From FEN-1279 sp964400285 (lineage in GTDB: Bacteria > Bacteroidota > Ignavibacteria > Tepidaquicellales > Tepidaquicellaceae): a stretch of DNA of 64,000 bases. The translations under genes were made by a program, and so were the position numbers. Shown in pieces: positions 1-9,600 of this stretch; position 1 is the first letter of the stretch, and each line of letters begins with the position of its first letter. The DNA lies in contig CAYNTK010000001.1 of assembly GCA_964400285.1 (NCBI GenBank), positions 124,001 to 188,000 on the forward strand, given 5' to 3'. The notes beneath the pieces are model-generated. The model saw only the letters and a list, made by a program, of their open reading frames with translations. It made no database searches and had not been told where the DNA came from.

Positions 1-1046
1 GCTTTAACTGTATCCATAAATTTTCCATTTGCATTGAATCCTTGTTGAGATGACTGAGTTAAACCGCTATCGATACTTATATAATTGTAAGTTATTGGGT
101 TTCCTTTATAAGTAGGCAAATAAGGAATATATTCTTTTATTACAAGACCATTTATGTTTGAATCTGCCCATCCATAATATCTATATGTTCCGGGATAAGG
201 TTCCGACCTGATGAAATCGAATCTGGTACCAGTTAAATTGATATTCTTTATAGCCAGATTGGAAATAGGAAAGTGCCAGAACAAAGGAGAAAGAATCGGT
301 TCAACATATTCATCAGTATATTCATTTGGTTGTGTATTTATATTTTCGAAGTTCCACGTTACATTTTCACCACCAAGATTCAACATATTTGTATCAATAT
401 TATTTGTATCGCATAATTTGAATCGGTGATTATCACCAAGCATAGGTAAATAAGCATTTGTGAGTGTCGGTGTTTGTAATGTAGGAGTATAAGTAATTGT
501 TATTCCCCACGATTTAATTACTCCGGTTCTAAGACTTCCAGAATTATAAATCCTTAATGTCCAATATCCTGATGCTTCTGAATTAAAGAAAGCACTTAGA
601 GGATTTGATGGTCTGAATACACCTGTGTAAGGATAATTCCCATTTGAAATAAGAGGTGCTCCCGAAGAATCACTTAAAATTGTGTTAATCATATTACCGG
701 GGCTTGGTGATGTAGGCATTAGTGTATCTATTACGAAAACTTCTCTGTTGTTATGAAACAAAACAAACTTTAGATTTTGAGCAATTATTCCTTCTAAATT
801 ATTTAGATGTAATTTAACATCTTTAACATTTTGAGCGTTTATTCCCGTTGAAATATTAGCGTTTATTGAATCGCTAGTCCAGTCTAAAGGCTTAATTGGT
901 ATTGGAACCGATGGTGTTGATGTAAATGTTTGTGTTTGTGTCCCTTGATTTGTATTACCGCTTGTCGGAGATTCATCTTTATTACAAGCACTAATTAGTA
1001 TTGCTAGTAATAATATTAATAATTTTATGAGAAAAAACTTTTTCAT
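1..1046 (-). CDS. Lipoprotein with proprotein-convertase P-like domain, C-terminus outside window
   Basis: The frame is open from an ATG at 1046 to the left edge, giving 348 codons with no stop, so the gene is cut by the window. Residues 1-21 form a lipoprotein signal: Lys-Lys, a run of Leu/Ile, then a lipobox I-S-A-C with Cys21, followed by a Thr/Gln/Pro-rich linker. Residues of about 55-185 resemble the P (Homo B) beta-sandwich found beside bacterial proteases, ending in the typical G-Y-W-T-L-R, then G-x-I-K-S-W-x-I-T. The rest is not recognised. I infer an exported, membrane-anchored protein; whether a protease or sorting domain follows cannot be seen. Confidence 0.75.
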   Translation of the reverse strand, partial: MKKFFLIKLLILLLAILISACNKDESPTSGNTNQGTQTQTFTSTPSVPIPIKPLDWTSDSINANISTGINAQNVKDVKLHLNNLEGIIAQNLKFVLFHNNREVFVIDTLMPTSPSPGNMINTILSDSSGAPLISNGNYPYTGVFRPSNPLSAFFNSEASGYWTLRIYNSGSLRTGVIKSWGITITYTPTLQTPTLTNAYLPMLGDNHRFKLCDTNNIDTNMLNLGGENVTWNFENINTQPNEYTDEYVEPILSPLFWHFPISNLAIKNINLTGTRFDFIRSEPYPGTYRYYGWADSNINGLVIKEYIPYLPTYKGNPITYNYISIDSGLTQSSQQGFNANGKFMDTVK

Positions 1047-1141
1047 ATTATTTTTATTTATGTTTTTATAAAAATTGTTTATTGAAAATAAAGCTAATTT
1101 CAAAAAACATATTTACTGTAATCCAAAACTTAATTCGTTTA

Positions 1142-1170
1142 ATTATATTAATATTCTTTGCAATTTTCAA
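1142..1170 (-). promoter_or_regulatory. Candidate sigma70-type promoter for the lipoprotein gene
   Basis: On the minus strand TTGAAA (1170-1165) and TATAAT (1147-1142) are separated by exactly 17 bases, about 95 bases before the lipoprotein start. The match is almost perfect, but chance TATAAT motifs are common in DNA this A/T-rich. Bacteroidota often use a different consensus, so this is a candidate only. Confidence 0.45.
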
Positions 1171-1186
1171 GTAGAATTATTTCGCA

Positions 1187-2227
1187 TTATAATTCTGCAA
1201 TTAATTTTCTCATTTCACTAATTTGTTTTTCAGATCCGAGTAAAATTAATTTTGCATTTGGGTCAATCAGTGTATCAGGTGAAGGATTTATTTTATAACT
1301 TCCATCGTTTAATCTTAAACCAATTATATTTGCACCGGTTCTATTCCTTATGTCTAAATCACGAATTGATTTATGTTTATATGTTTCGGAAAGGTTACTT
1401 AACGACAGTTCTTCAAATGTTAAACTTATATCAGAGCCTTGTCCTGTTAAATTAGCAATAAATTCTGTAATATAAGGTTTAGTTACAAGAGCAGCCATAT
1501 GTGCACCACCAATTTTTTCGGGCATTATTACATTATTAGCACCCGCTCTTTTTAATTTACTCTCAGAAGCTTCATTCGATGCACGGCTGATAATTGTAAT
1601 ATCAGGATTTAGTTCTCTTGCAGTTAATACAACATATACATTATCGGGGTCCTCTGGTAATGTGGTAATAATCGCTTTCGCTCTTTTAATTCCTGCTAAT
1701 AATAATGTATCTTCTTCGGTTGCATCTCCATCATAATAAAGTATGTTGCCATCAATTTTTAAATACTCGATAACATTTTCTCTGCTTTCTATAACGATGA
1801 AAGGTATTCCATCATCAATTAATTCGAGGCAGATTTGCCTCCCTGTTCTTCCGTAACCGCATACGATTACGTGATTTTCTAGTTTTTCAATTTTTTTGTT
1901 CACGTTATAATGCATATAAAATTTTTTAAATTCACCTTCTATTATAAATTTAGCTAAAGAAGTTACACAATAAAAATAGATTCCAATACTGGATACAATT
2001 AATAAAGATGTGAAAATTCTTCCATAATCCGATAAAGGATTGATTTCCTGAAAGCCTACCGTTGAAATTGTAGTTATTGTCATATATACTGCTTCCAGAA
2101 AAGTATAATCTTCGATTAAAATATAGCCTGAAATTCCGATAAGAAAAATAATTAATATTAAGCTTATAATAATAATAATGCTTTTGAAATATTCGAACCC
2201 AAGTTTCAGATTTTTTAATCTACTCAT
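1187..2227 (-). CDS. Two-TM potassium channel with RCK (TrkA-N/TrkA-C) domains
   Basis: The 346-residue protein has a hydrophobic helix at about 17-38, a pore loop with filter T-V-G-F-Q-E at 56-61, and a second helix at about 72-92: the two-TM channel layout. A cytoplasmic RCK Rossmann domain follows, with G-Y-G-R-T-G near residue 125 and D-G-D-A-T-E further on, then a TrkA-C ligand-binding domain over roughly the last 80 residues. It should be a K+ channel gated by a nucleotide or ion bound to the RCK ring. The filter departs from the classical G-Y-G-D, although G-F/Y-x-E variants are known in this family. It is divergent from lpdA across an 81-base gap. Confidence 0.88.
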   Translation of the reverse strand: MSRLKNLKLGFEYFKSIIIIISLILIIFLIGISGYILIEDYTFLEAVYMTITTISTVGFQEINPLSDYGRIFTSLLIVSSIGIYFYCVTSLAKFIIEGEFKKFYMHYNVNKKIEKLENHVIVCGYGRTGRQICLELIDDGIPFIVIESRENVIEYLKIDGNILYYDGDATEEDTLLLAGIKRAKAIITTLPEDPDNVYVVLTARELNPDITIISRASNEASESKLKRAGANNVIMPEKIGGAHMAALVTKPYITEFIANLTGQGSDISLTFEELSLSNLSETYKHKSIRDLDIRNRTGANIIGLRLNDGSYKINPSPDTLIDPNAKLILLGSEKQISEMRKLIAEL

Positions 2228-2308
2228 TATATTACATATTATATTGAGTTAATTCCTCATTATTATTAAATTAACACTTTCAGTTAAATAAATAAATATA
2301 ATAATTAT

Positions 2309-3715
2309 ATGAAAGAATTCGATATTACAATTATTGGTAGTGGGCCGGGAGGTTATACAGCAGCAGTTAGATCTTCGCAACTTGGTTTTAAGACAGCAAT
2401 TATCGAGCGTGATAAACTCGGTGGTGTTTGTCTTAACTGGGGATGCATTCCTACAAAATCGCTATTAAAAGATGCTGAAATAATGAATTCGTTGAAGCAC
2501 TTGAAAGAGCACGGAATAAGTGCCGAAAATATTAATTTCGATATTTCGAAGATTATTGACCGCTCGAGAAAAGTTGCAATGGCTTCCGAAAAAGGTGTTC
2601 AATATTTAATGAAAAAGAATAATATTACCGTAATTCAGGGAACAGGGAAGTTTAATAAAGATAAAACTATAAGTATTAAGGATAAGGAAGGAAAAGAGAT
2701 TGAAGTAATAAAATCGAAACATACAATAATAGCAACAGGTGCAAGGGCAAGAACGCTCGGTAATATTAAGTTCGATGAAGAAAAGATTTTATCTTCCACA
2801 GGAGCAATGCTTCAAAAGAAAATTCCTAAAAAAATGCTGATAGTCGGGAGCGGTGCGATAGGAATGGAATTTGCCTATTTTTATAATGCTTTTGGTTCGG
2901 AGATTACTATAATTGAGATGTTACCGCAAATTTTACCTATTGAGGATAAAGAAATTTCAGATGTTGTATCACGTGAATTTAAAAAACTCGGGGTGAAAAT
3001 TTATACCGAAACCAAAACAGAAGATGTGCAAATTAAAGGAGATAAGGTATTTACTACTGTTTCAGGAAAAACCAACGAAACATTTGAATCCGACGTTGTT
3101 TTGCTTGCCATCGGTGTTACAGGAAATATTGAAAATCTTGGACTTGAAGAGCTTGGTGTTGAACTATTTAAAAATGGAATTAAAGTGGATACAAATTATA
3201 AGACAAATGTTGAAGGAATATACGCAATAGGTGATGTTGCTCTGATTGACCCAAAAGGGAAACCCTGGCTTGCTCATGTGGCTTCAGGAGAAGCGATTAA
3301 TTGCATAGAAAAAATTAAAGGCCTTGAAGTAGAAGATATAAATTATAGTAATATTCCAGGTTGTACATACTGTCAACCACAAATAGCTTCAGTAGGGTTA
3401 ACAGAAGAAAAAGCTAAAGCACAGGGATATGATATATTAATTGGTAAATTCCCATTTTCAGCTAATGGTAAATCGAGAGCTATGGGTGAAACAGTAGGTA
3501 TAGTAAAACTTATTTTTGACAAAAAATATGGAGAACTTCTTGGAGCTCATATTGTTGGTGCTGAAGCAACTGAATTGATTAGTGAACTTGTTATGCTGAA
3601 GTCTCTTGAAGGAACAGGGGAGTCTATTATAAAAACAATCCATGCACATCCAACTTTAGCAGAATCAATAATGGAAGCTGCAGGTGTTGCTTATGGCGAG
3701 GCTATAAACATTTAA
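2309..3715 (+). CDS. lpdA: Dihydrolipoyl dehydrogenase
   Basis: The 468-residue length is normal for this flavoprotein. The FAD-binding G-S-G-P-G-G lies at 10-15, the redox disulfide is C41/C46 in G-G-V-C-L-N-W-G-C-I-P-T-K, a second Rossmann motif (G-S-G-A-I-G) binds NAD near residue 180, and the dimer-interface H-A-H-P-T-L-A-E with the catalytic His/Glu pair lies at about 445-452. It reoxidises dihydrolipoamide in 2-oxoacid dehydrogenase or glycine cleavage complexes. No E1 or E2 gene is adjacent, so it may serve several complexes. Confidence 0.95.
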   Translation: MKEFDITIIGSGPGGYTAAVRSSQLGFKTAIIERDKLGGVCLNWGCIPTKSLLKDAEIMNSLKHLKEHGISAENINFDISKIIDRSRKVAMASEKGVQYLMKKNNITVIQGTGKFNKDKTISIKDKEGKEIEVIKSKHTIIATGARARTLGNIKFDEEKILSSTGAMLQKKIPKKMLIVGSGAIGMEFAYFYNAFGSEITIIEMLPQILPIEDKEISDVVSREFKKLGVKIYTETKTEDVQIKGDKVFTTVSGKTNETFESDVVLLAIGVTGNIENLGLEELGVELFKNGIKVDTNYKTNVEGIYAIGDVALIDPKGKPWLAHVASGEAINCIEKIKGLEVEDINYSNIPGCTYCQPQIASVGLTEEKAKAQGYDILIGKFPFSANGKSRAMGETVGIVKLIFDKKYGELLGAHIVGAEATELISELVMLKSLEGTGESIIKTIHAHPTLAESIMEAAGVAYGEAINI

Positions 3716-3849
3716 TATTTGCGTATTTTTTTATCAATTGATTTATCATTTTTATATTGATATTTTATTTTAAGCGTTCGTATTATAGTAATTATAATTA
3801 TTACATTGTAATTACTATGTTTGCGGATATTTATTCATAAACATTTTAA

Positions 3850-3855
3850 AAGGAG
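3850..3855 (+). promoter_or_regulatory. Strong Shine-Dalgarno site of the YtxH gene
   Basis: AAGGAG ends 9 bases before the ATG at 3865. Few genes in this window have such a clear ribosome-binding site, so it marks this small protein as probably well translated and fixes its start. Confidence 0.7.
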
Positions 3856-3864
3856 TAAATTATT

Positions 3865-4281
3865 ATGGAAGAAAATAAAATGGCAAAAGGGCTAATAATT
3901 GGTTTCTTAGCCGGTGGTATTGTTGGCGGTATTATTGCTCTACTCTATGCACCAAAATCTGGTAGAGAGTTGAGACATGATATCAAAATGAAAAAGGATG
4001 AATTCCTTGATGATACTGCTGAATATATGCAGATTGCAAAAGAAAAAGCAACTGAATTAATAAATGAAGGAAAGAAAAAATCCGAACAATTGATTCAGGA
4101 TGCTAAGAAAAAGGCAAGCAATCTTATTGAAGATGCAAATACACTTCTTAGTGATGCAAAAGAAAAAGCCTCTGAAAAATTCAGTACGGCTAAAGAAAAA
4201 ATAAGTGCTGAAACCGATAGAATTAAAGATGCTTTTAAGGCTGGTATTGATGCTTATAACGAAGAAAAAAACAAAAGTTAA
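3865..4281 (+). CDS. YtxH domain protein
   Basis: This 138-residue protein begins with a Gly-rich membrane segment (residues 8-27), followed by the YtxH signature Y-A-P-K-S-G-R-E-L-R. The rest is a Lys/Glu/Ala-rich amphipathic coiled coil resembling late-embryogenesis-abundant repeats (A-K-E-K-A). Family members are small stress- or envelope-associated proteins of unknown biochemical role. It is followed 32 bases later by another single-helix membrane protein with a coiled coil, so the two probably form one unit. No catalytic residues are visible. Confidence 0.85.
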   Translation: MEENKMAKGLIIGFLAGGIVGGIIALLYAPKSGRELRHDIKMKKDEFLDDTAEYMQIAKEKATELINEGKKKSEQLIQDAKKKASNLIEDANTLLSDAKEKASEKFSTAKEKISAETDRIKDAFKAGIDAYNEEKNKS

Positions 4282-4313
4282 AAGTTCTTTTATTAATTTT
4301 AAATTTTATATAA

Positions 4314-4859
4314 TTGACTGATACTTATCAAATATTATTAAGTATTTCTATAATCATCCAGATAATTCTTTTTATCGCTTTTATTGTTCTGATTTTTTCT
4401 CTTTCTAATTATGTCAAAAAACTTATTGGTAAAACTGATGAACTAAAAGAAGATTTCAATAATTTTAAAATTCGTGTGGATCCTTTAATTGAAGATACTC
4501 TTGAACTTGTTAAAAAATTAAATACAATTTCAGGTAAAGTCGAAGAAAACATTGATACAGTAAAAAAAGCTACCGAAAAAGTAAAGGATTTAGCTCAAGA
4601 TATTTATGATTTCAAAGAAAGACTTCAGAAAAAAATTGAACCTCCAATTAACGATACCATTAATTTTTATAATGCGTTAATAAAAGGTATCAAAGCATTT
4701 ACAGAGAAAATAAAAAGTCCAAGAGAAAAACTTCCAGACGATAATCTTCTTTTTGATGATAAAATCGATTATGATGTCGAGATAAAAGAAGAATATGATG
4801 ATATAAATAAAGAGTTAAATGAAGTAAGGAAAAAGCTCGAAGAGATGAAAAGAGTTTAA
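4314..4859 (+). CDS. DUF948-like membrane coiled-coil protein
   Basis: The 181-residue product has one N-terminal transmembrane helix at about 8-31 and then a long charged coiled coil with alternating Lys/Glu and hydrophobic heptads. The C-terminus is acidic. This layout resembles DUF948 proteins, which are often encoded beside YtxH genes. The start is TTG; no ATG fits upstream, and there is no obvious Shine-Dalgarno site. I infer a structural or scaffolding role at the inner membrane with the preceding gene. Family assignment is moderate, coding potential is high. Confidence 0.75.
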   Translation: MTDTYQILLSISIIIQIILFIAFIVLIFSLSNYVKKLIGKTDELKEDFNNFKIRVDPLIEDTLELVKKLNTISGKVEENIDTVKKATEKVKDLAQDIYDFKERLQKKIEPPINDTINFYNALIKGIKAFTEKIKSPREKLPDDNLLFDDKIDYDVEIKEEYDDINKELNEVRKKLEEMKRV

Positions 4860-4896
4860 AAGCTTTTCTTTTCTATCTGAAATGAAATAATGATTG

Positions 4897-4931
4897 AACT
4901 CGTTTTTAAATGATAAATTTGGAAACGAGTT
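4897..4931. terminator. Probable bidirectional hairpin terminator
   Basis: A perfect 9-bp inverted repeat, AACTCGTTT (4897-4905) and AAACGAGTT (4923-4931), encloses a 17-base A/T-rich loop. It lies exactly between two convergent genes and is followed by TTTTATTT on the plus strand; the complementary A-rich side serves the other strand poorly. It is the best terminator candidate for the upstream pair. Confidence 0.55.
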
Positions 4932-4932
4932 T

Positions 4933-5955
4933 TTATTTAGAAACTTTCACAAGTATTTTGCCAAGCTGTTCCGATTTATCCATTCTTATAAATGCATCGC
5001 ATAAATCTTCAAATTCGAATATTTTATCTATTATAGGTTTGATTTTATTTTCTTCTATAAATTTTAACATATTTATAAAATCTTTATCCGAACCCATAGT
5101 TGTTCCAAGAAGCGATACCTGTTTCCAGAAAATCTTCCTGATTTCAAAATCGTTTGCATTTCCCGTTGTTGCTCCATAGTTTACAATTTTTCCTCCGGGA
5201 TTAATTACATTAAGGCATTTTCCGATGTTATTCCCACCTGTACCGTCTATTATTAAATCAAAACCACCGTTAGAGATTTCAAGTATTTTTTTATCCCAGT
5301 TTTCACTTTTATAATTCACACCGCCCTTTGCACCAAGTTTTACTGCTGTATTTATCTTTTCATTACTTCCTGATGTGACATAAACATCGTTTCCTTTTAT
5401 TACTGAAAATAATAACGCAAAAGTAGAAACTCCTCCACCTATACCGGTTATTAATACTTTCATGTTATTATTTAATTCTCCTTTAACGAAAACTGCTCTG
5501 TAAGCCGTCAGGCCTGCCAGCGGGAATGCAGATGCTTCAGCTAATGTAAGATGTGAAGGCTTTTTGTAAACATATGATTTATGTATGGAAATATATTCCT
5601 CTAAAGTTCCGTTATCGGGTAAACCTAATATTTTATAATCTTTTCCCTGATATAATTCATTATCACCCCAGTTAATGCTTGGATTCACAATAACTTCATC
5701 TCCTGTAGAAAAATCTTTGACATTTTTCCCTTTTTCTTCAATAATACCGGAACAATCGGAGCCTAAAACAACAGGCAATTTAATCCCTGCATATAATCCT
5801 TTTGTAATCCATAAATCCCTATGATTCAATGCCGCATTTTTTATTTTTATCAATATTTGATCTTCATTAATTATTGGTTTGTCAATTTCTTCAATTACTA
5901 AATTTTTTCTCAGGTCTTCAATCTTTCCAATTTGTTTAAGTAGAGCCGCTTTCAT
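4933..5955 (-). CDS. MDR-family oxidoreductase, quinone-oxidoreductase-like
   Basis: The 340 residues match medium-chain dehydrogenase/reductases: an N-terminal GroES-like domain with N-H-R-D-L-W and V-L-G-S-D-C-S-G, and a Rossmann domain with the NAD(P)-binding stretch I-T-G-I-G-G-G-V at about 170. The Cys of the zinc-ADH active site and the G-H-E motif are absent, so it is more like zinc-independent quinone oxidoreductases or enoyl reductases. Substrate is unknown. It lies 15 bases downstream of the exonuclease III gene on the same strand and is probably cotranscribed with it. Confidence 0.85.
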   Translation of the reverse strand: MKAALLKQIGKIEDLRKNLVIEEIDKPIINEDQILIKIKNAALNHRDLWITKGLYAGIKLPVVLGSDCSGIIEEKGKNVKDFSTGDEVIVNPSINWGDNELYQGKDYKILGLPDNGTLEEYISIHKSYVYKKPSHLTLAEASAFPLAGLTAYRAVFVKGELNNNMKVLITGIGGGVSTFALLFSVIKGNDVYVTSGSNEKINTAVKLGAKGGVNYKSENWDKKILEISNGGFDLIIDGTGGNNIGKCLNVINPGGKIVNYGATTGNANDFEIRKIFWKQVSLLGTTMGSDKDFINMLKFIEENKIKPIIDKIFEFEDLCDAFIRMDKSEQLGKILVKVSK

Positions 5956-5970
5956 TTTAATATTTTATTT

Positions 5971-6750
5971 TTAAATTTTAATTTTTATTGATACTGGGCA
6001 GTGGTCGCTTCCCATTATATCTGTATGAATATTTGCTGAAATTACTTTATCTACAAAATCTTCCGACACCATAAAGTAATCTATTCTCCAACCTATATTT
6101 CTATCTCTTGCCCTTGTAAAATTATCCCAGTATGTATACCATCCGGGTTTTTGATTGAATTTTCTGAATACATCTACATATCCTAAATTAATTATTTTAT
6201 CTATCCATTCCCTTTCTTCCGGTAAAAATCCTGTATTATTTTCATTTTCTTTAGGATGTGCAAGGTCGATTTCTTTATGGGCAGTATTATAATCACCTGT
6301 TACAATTATTCCTTTTCTATTGGAATAATTTTTTTGAAGATAAAAAAATAGTTCATCGTAGAAATCAAGTTTGTATTTTACTCTTTCCGGACCTCTTCCG
6401 CCATTTGGGAAATATACATTTGCCAATACAAATTTTTCGAATTCGCTAAATATTACTCTACCTTCTATATCAAATTTTTTATTACCAAATCCATTTATTG
6501 ATTTTTCAGGTTTGATTTTGGTTAATGTTCCTACACCTGAATAACCTTTCCTTTCCGCTGAAAACCAAAAAGACTGAAATCCTTTTATGTTTTTTATTTC
6601 ATCCGGTATTTGTTCGGGTTGAGCTTTTATTTCCTGAAGGCAAATTATATCACCTTTTGATTTCTTCACCCATTCTAAAAATCCCTTTTTAGCAATAGCT
6701 CTTATCCCGTTTACATTCCAGCTATATATTGTAATTGTTTTTTTGTCCAT
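5971..6750 (-). CDS. xthA: Exodeoxyribonuclease III
   Basis: The 259-residue protein shows the complete endonuclease/exonuclease/phosphatase set: S-W-N-V-N-G-I-R-A near the N-terminus, L-Q-E-I-K with the metal-binding Glu, G-D-Y-N-T-A-H with the catalytic Asp/Asn, W-R-I-D-Y-F and the final G-S-D-H-C-P with the catalytic His. It is an AP endonuclease and 3'-5' exonuclease of base excision repair. Length and motif order are normal. It is first in a two-gene minus-strand unit and divergent from the acyl-CoA synthetase at 6881. Confidence 0.95.
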   Translation of the reverse strand: MDKKTITIYSWNVNGIRAIAKKGFLEWVKKSKGDIICLQEIKAQPEQIPDEIKNIKGFQSFWFSAERKGYSGVGTLTKIKPEKSINGFGNKKFDIEGRVIFSEFEKFVLANVYFPNGGRGPERVKYKLDFYDELFFYLQKNYSNRKGIIVTGDYNTAHKEIDLAHPKENENNTGFLPEEREWIDKIINLGYVDVFRKFNQKPGWYTYWDNFTRARDRNIGWRIDYFMVSEDFVDKVISANIHTDIMGSDHCPVSIKIKI

Positions 6751-6880
6751 AATTTAAAATAGTATATCATATAAAAATATTAAATGCTTAAATATAAATT
6801 TAAATTCATTTTTTTTGATAAAGGTTTAAATTAATTTTGTATATAATATTCATTAATCATTATACATTACAAATTATAAG

Positions 6881-9592
6881 ATGTCAGTCCATAAACTCGA
6901 ATCTTTTTTCAATCCTAAGAGAATTGCTTTAATTGGAGCTTCGATTAATCCTAATAGTGTGAGTGGTAAAGTGCTGGGTAATCTTACTGGTGGGGGATTC
7001 CGCGGTGTTGTGTATCCAGTAAATCCTCAATTTGAAGCTGTGCTTGGAATACAATGTTATCCCGATTTAAAATCACTTCCGAAGAGACCTGATTTAGCGG
7101 TTATTTGCACTTCCGCTGAACAAGTACCCGATTACGTTGATAAATGTGGAGAATCAGGAATACTTAATATTATTATTATGTCGGCAGGATTTAAAGAAGC
7201 CGGTAACGAAGGTATTAAACTCGAAAATCAGATAAAAGAAAATATTAAAAAATATGGTAATATGAGGGTAATGGGACCAAATTGTCTTGGTTTAATTGTC
7301 CCTTCTTTAAATTTAAATGTAAGTTTTGCTTCAGGTATACCAAGAAACGGAAATATTGCGTTTATTTCTCAGTCGGGAGCACTTTGTACGTCTGTACTTG
7401 ACTGGGCAATAGAGAAAAAAATCGGTTTTTCTTATTTTATTTCGGTAGGAAATGCGATTGATGTGGATTTTTCGGATTTGATAGATTTTTTTGGAGAAGA
7501 TGAAAAAACTAAATCAATAATTCTATATATTGAGTCAATCTCACAAGCGAGGAAATTTATGACTGCGGCTCGTTCTTTTGCACGCTCAAAACCGATTGTG
7601 GCTTATAAAGCAGGGCGGTTTCCCGAATCTGCAAAAGTTGCCGCGTCACATACAGGTGCTATGGCAGCAGAAGATGCAATTTATGATGCGGCTTTTCGAA
7701 GAGTCGGTATTGCTCGTGTTTTTGATATAGGAGATATTTTCGATTGTACTGAATTAATCGGAAGAGGCAAAATTCCAAAAGGACCAAAACTTTGTATAGT
7801 AACAAATGCAGGAGGGCCAGGTGTTATGGCTACGGATAGTTTAATAGAACACGATGGTGAATTATCGGAATTATCGGAAGAAACTTTATCACTTTTAAAT
7901 TCAAACTTACCCGCATTCTGGTCTAAAAGCAATCCTGTGGATGTTCTTGGAGATGCAAATTCAAAAAGAATTTCTAAAGCCGTTCAAATTGTATTGAACG
8001 ATAAGGATGTTGATGCCGTACTTGTGATATTGACTCCTCAAGCTATGACAAATCCTACTGCAACCGCTAAGGAAATTTCAAAACTTTCAGGTGACACTAA
8101 GAAACCCATACTTGCCGCATGGCTTGGAGGTGAGAGAATGAGAGAAGGAATGCAGATATTAAGCGATGCAGGAATACCTGTCTATCAAACTCCCGAACAG
8201 GCGGTTCGTTCATTTATGACTTTAGTATCTTATTCGAGGAATCTTTCGAGTTTATATGAAACACCTAAGGAAATACCTGTTGAATTTCCTATTGACAGAA
8301 GTATTTTAAGAAATGATTTTAAAAATTTTTGCTTAAGTGAAAAAATTAATATCTCTACGGATAAAACATTAATATTATCGGAAGTAATTTCAAAGAAAAT
8401 ACTGGATGCATATGGAATTCCTGTATCGGAGCCCGTCTTAGCTAAAACTGTTAATGAAGCTATTTCAAAAGCAGAGGAAATTGGTTTTCCGGTGGTTATG
8501 AAAATTCATTCTCCTGATATTTCACATAAAACGGATGTGGGAGGTGTGGAACTGAATCTTCAGGATAAAGTTATGATAAGCTCTGCATATAGGCGAATAA
8601 TGCAAAATGTAAAATCAAAACAACCTGATGCAAATTTAGAAGGAGTGACAATTCAACCGATGTTTAAGATTAAAGATGGTGTGGAAATGATTCTTGGAAT
8701 CAAAAAAGATTCTACTTTTGGAACTGTGATTTTAACGGGGATGGGTGGAATCGGTGCTGAACTTTTTAATGATAGGACAATAGGTTTTCCTCCTCTGAAT
8801 GAAAGACTCGCATTTCAAATGCTTGAATCTCTAAAAATTTATCCTTTGCTTAAAGGTTATCGTGGTAAACCTCCGGTTAATATTCGAAAATTAATAGAAA
8901 TCTTAATCAGGCTTTCATATTTGGCTGCTGATTATCCCGAAATTATTGAACTCGATATCAATCCATTATTAGTTTCTCAATCCGGTGCTGTTGCTCTCGA
9001 TGCGAGAATTGTTGTAGATACAAGTTTACTAAATAAATCGATAAAACCATACGAACATCTTGCAATGAAACCTTATCCTGAAGAATATGTTAAGGAAGTA
9101 AAATTGCCGGATGGAACGGATGTCCTTTTCAGACCTATAAAACCGGAAGATGAACCGCTTTGGATGGAACTGCTTGCCAGTTGCTCGCGTGAATCTATTT
9201 ATTCACGTTTTAGATATTTCTTCCAATGGCAATCTCACGAAGTTGCAACAAGGTATTGCTATATTGATTATGATAGAGAAATTGCAATTGTTGCAGAAAT
9301 AAAAGAAGGTGAAAATAAAAAGTTAATTGGTGTTGGGAGATTGATTGCTGACCCTGACCATGAAACTGTTGAGTATGCAATTTTGATTTCTGATGAGTGG
9401 CAAAACAGGGATATTGGTGGAATTCTGACGGATTACTGTTTTGAAATTGCAAAACACTGGGGTCTGAAAAAAATTATAGCACAAACAACATCGGATAATC
9501 AAAGAATGATTGCAGTCTTTCAAAAACGGGGTTTTGAAATTGAAGTTGACCCTTCGAGCTCGATGGTAGATGTTATGAAACCACTTTTATAA
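6881..9592 (+). CDS. ADP-forming acyl-CoA synthetase fused to GNAT acetyltransferase (Pat-like)
   Basis: The 903 residues contain, in order, a CoA-binding domain (about 8-130, G-A-S-I-N-P-N-S-V-S-G-K), succinyl-CoA-ligase-like domains (about 150-445), an ATP-grasp domain (about 490-705, with S-H-K-T-D-V-G-G-V) and a GNAT domain (about 725-890, with Q-N-R-D-I-G-G-I for acetyl-CoA). This is the layout of Pat/YfiQ lysine acetyltransferases. However, His257 in A-S-H-T-G-A is kept, the position phosphorylated in active ADP-forming acetyl-CoA synthetases. It may therefore both make or hydrolyse acyl-CoA and acetylate proteins. That dual role is inference. Confidence 0.9.
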   Translation: MSVHKLESFFNPKRIALIGASINPNSVSGKVLGNLTGGGFRGVVYPVNPQFEAVLGIQCYPDLKSLPKRPDLAVICTSAEQVPDYVDKCGESGILNIIIMSAGFKEAGNEGIKLENQIKENIKKYGNMRVMGPNCLGLIVPSLNLNVSFASGIPRNGNIAFISQSGALCTSVLDWAIEKKIGFSYFISVGNAIDVDFSDLIDFFGEDEKTKSIILYIESISQARKFMTAARSFARSKPIVAYKAGRFPESAKVAASHTGAMAAEDAIYDAAFRRVGIARVFDIGDIFDCTELIGRGKIPKGPKLCIVTNAGGPGVMATDSLIEHDGELSELSEETLSLLNSNLPAFWSKSNPVDVLGDANSKRISKAVQIVLNDKDVDAVLVILTPQAMTNPTATAKEISKLSGDTKKPILAAWLGGERMREGMQILSDAGIPVYQTPEQAVRSFMTLVSYSRNLSSLYETPKEIPVEFPIDRSILRNDFKNFCLSEKINISTDKTLILSEVISKKILDAYGIPVSEPVLAKTVNEAISKAEEIGFPVVMKIHSPDISHKTDVGGVELNLQDKVMISSAYRRIMQNVKSKQPDANLEGVTIQPMFKIKDGVEMILGIKKDSTFGTVILTGMGGIGAELFNDRTIGFPPLNERLAFQMLESLKIYPLLKGYRGKPPVNIRKLIEILIRLSYLAADYPEIIELDINPLLVSQSGAVALDARIVVDTSLLNKSIKPYEHLAMKPYPEEYVKEVKLPDGTDVLFRPIKPEDEPLWMELLASCSRESIYSRFRYFFQWQSHEVATRYCYIDYDREIAIVAEIKEGENKKLIGVGRLIADPDHETVEYAILISDEWQNRDIGGILTDYCFEIAKHWGLKKIIAQTTSDNQRMIAVFQKRGFEIEVDPSSSMVDVMKPLL

Positions 9593-9600
9593 AAATATAT

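Noticed and set aside
211..429. 72-codon + strand frame
   Set aside because: It is opposite the edge-cut lipoprotein, which has a signal peptide and a recognisable domain.
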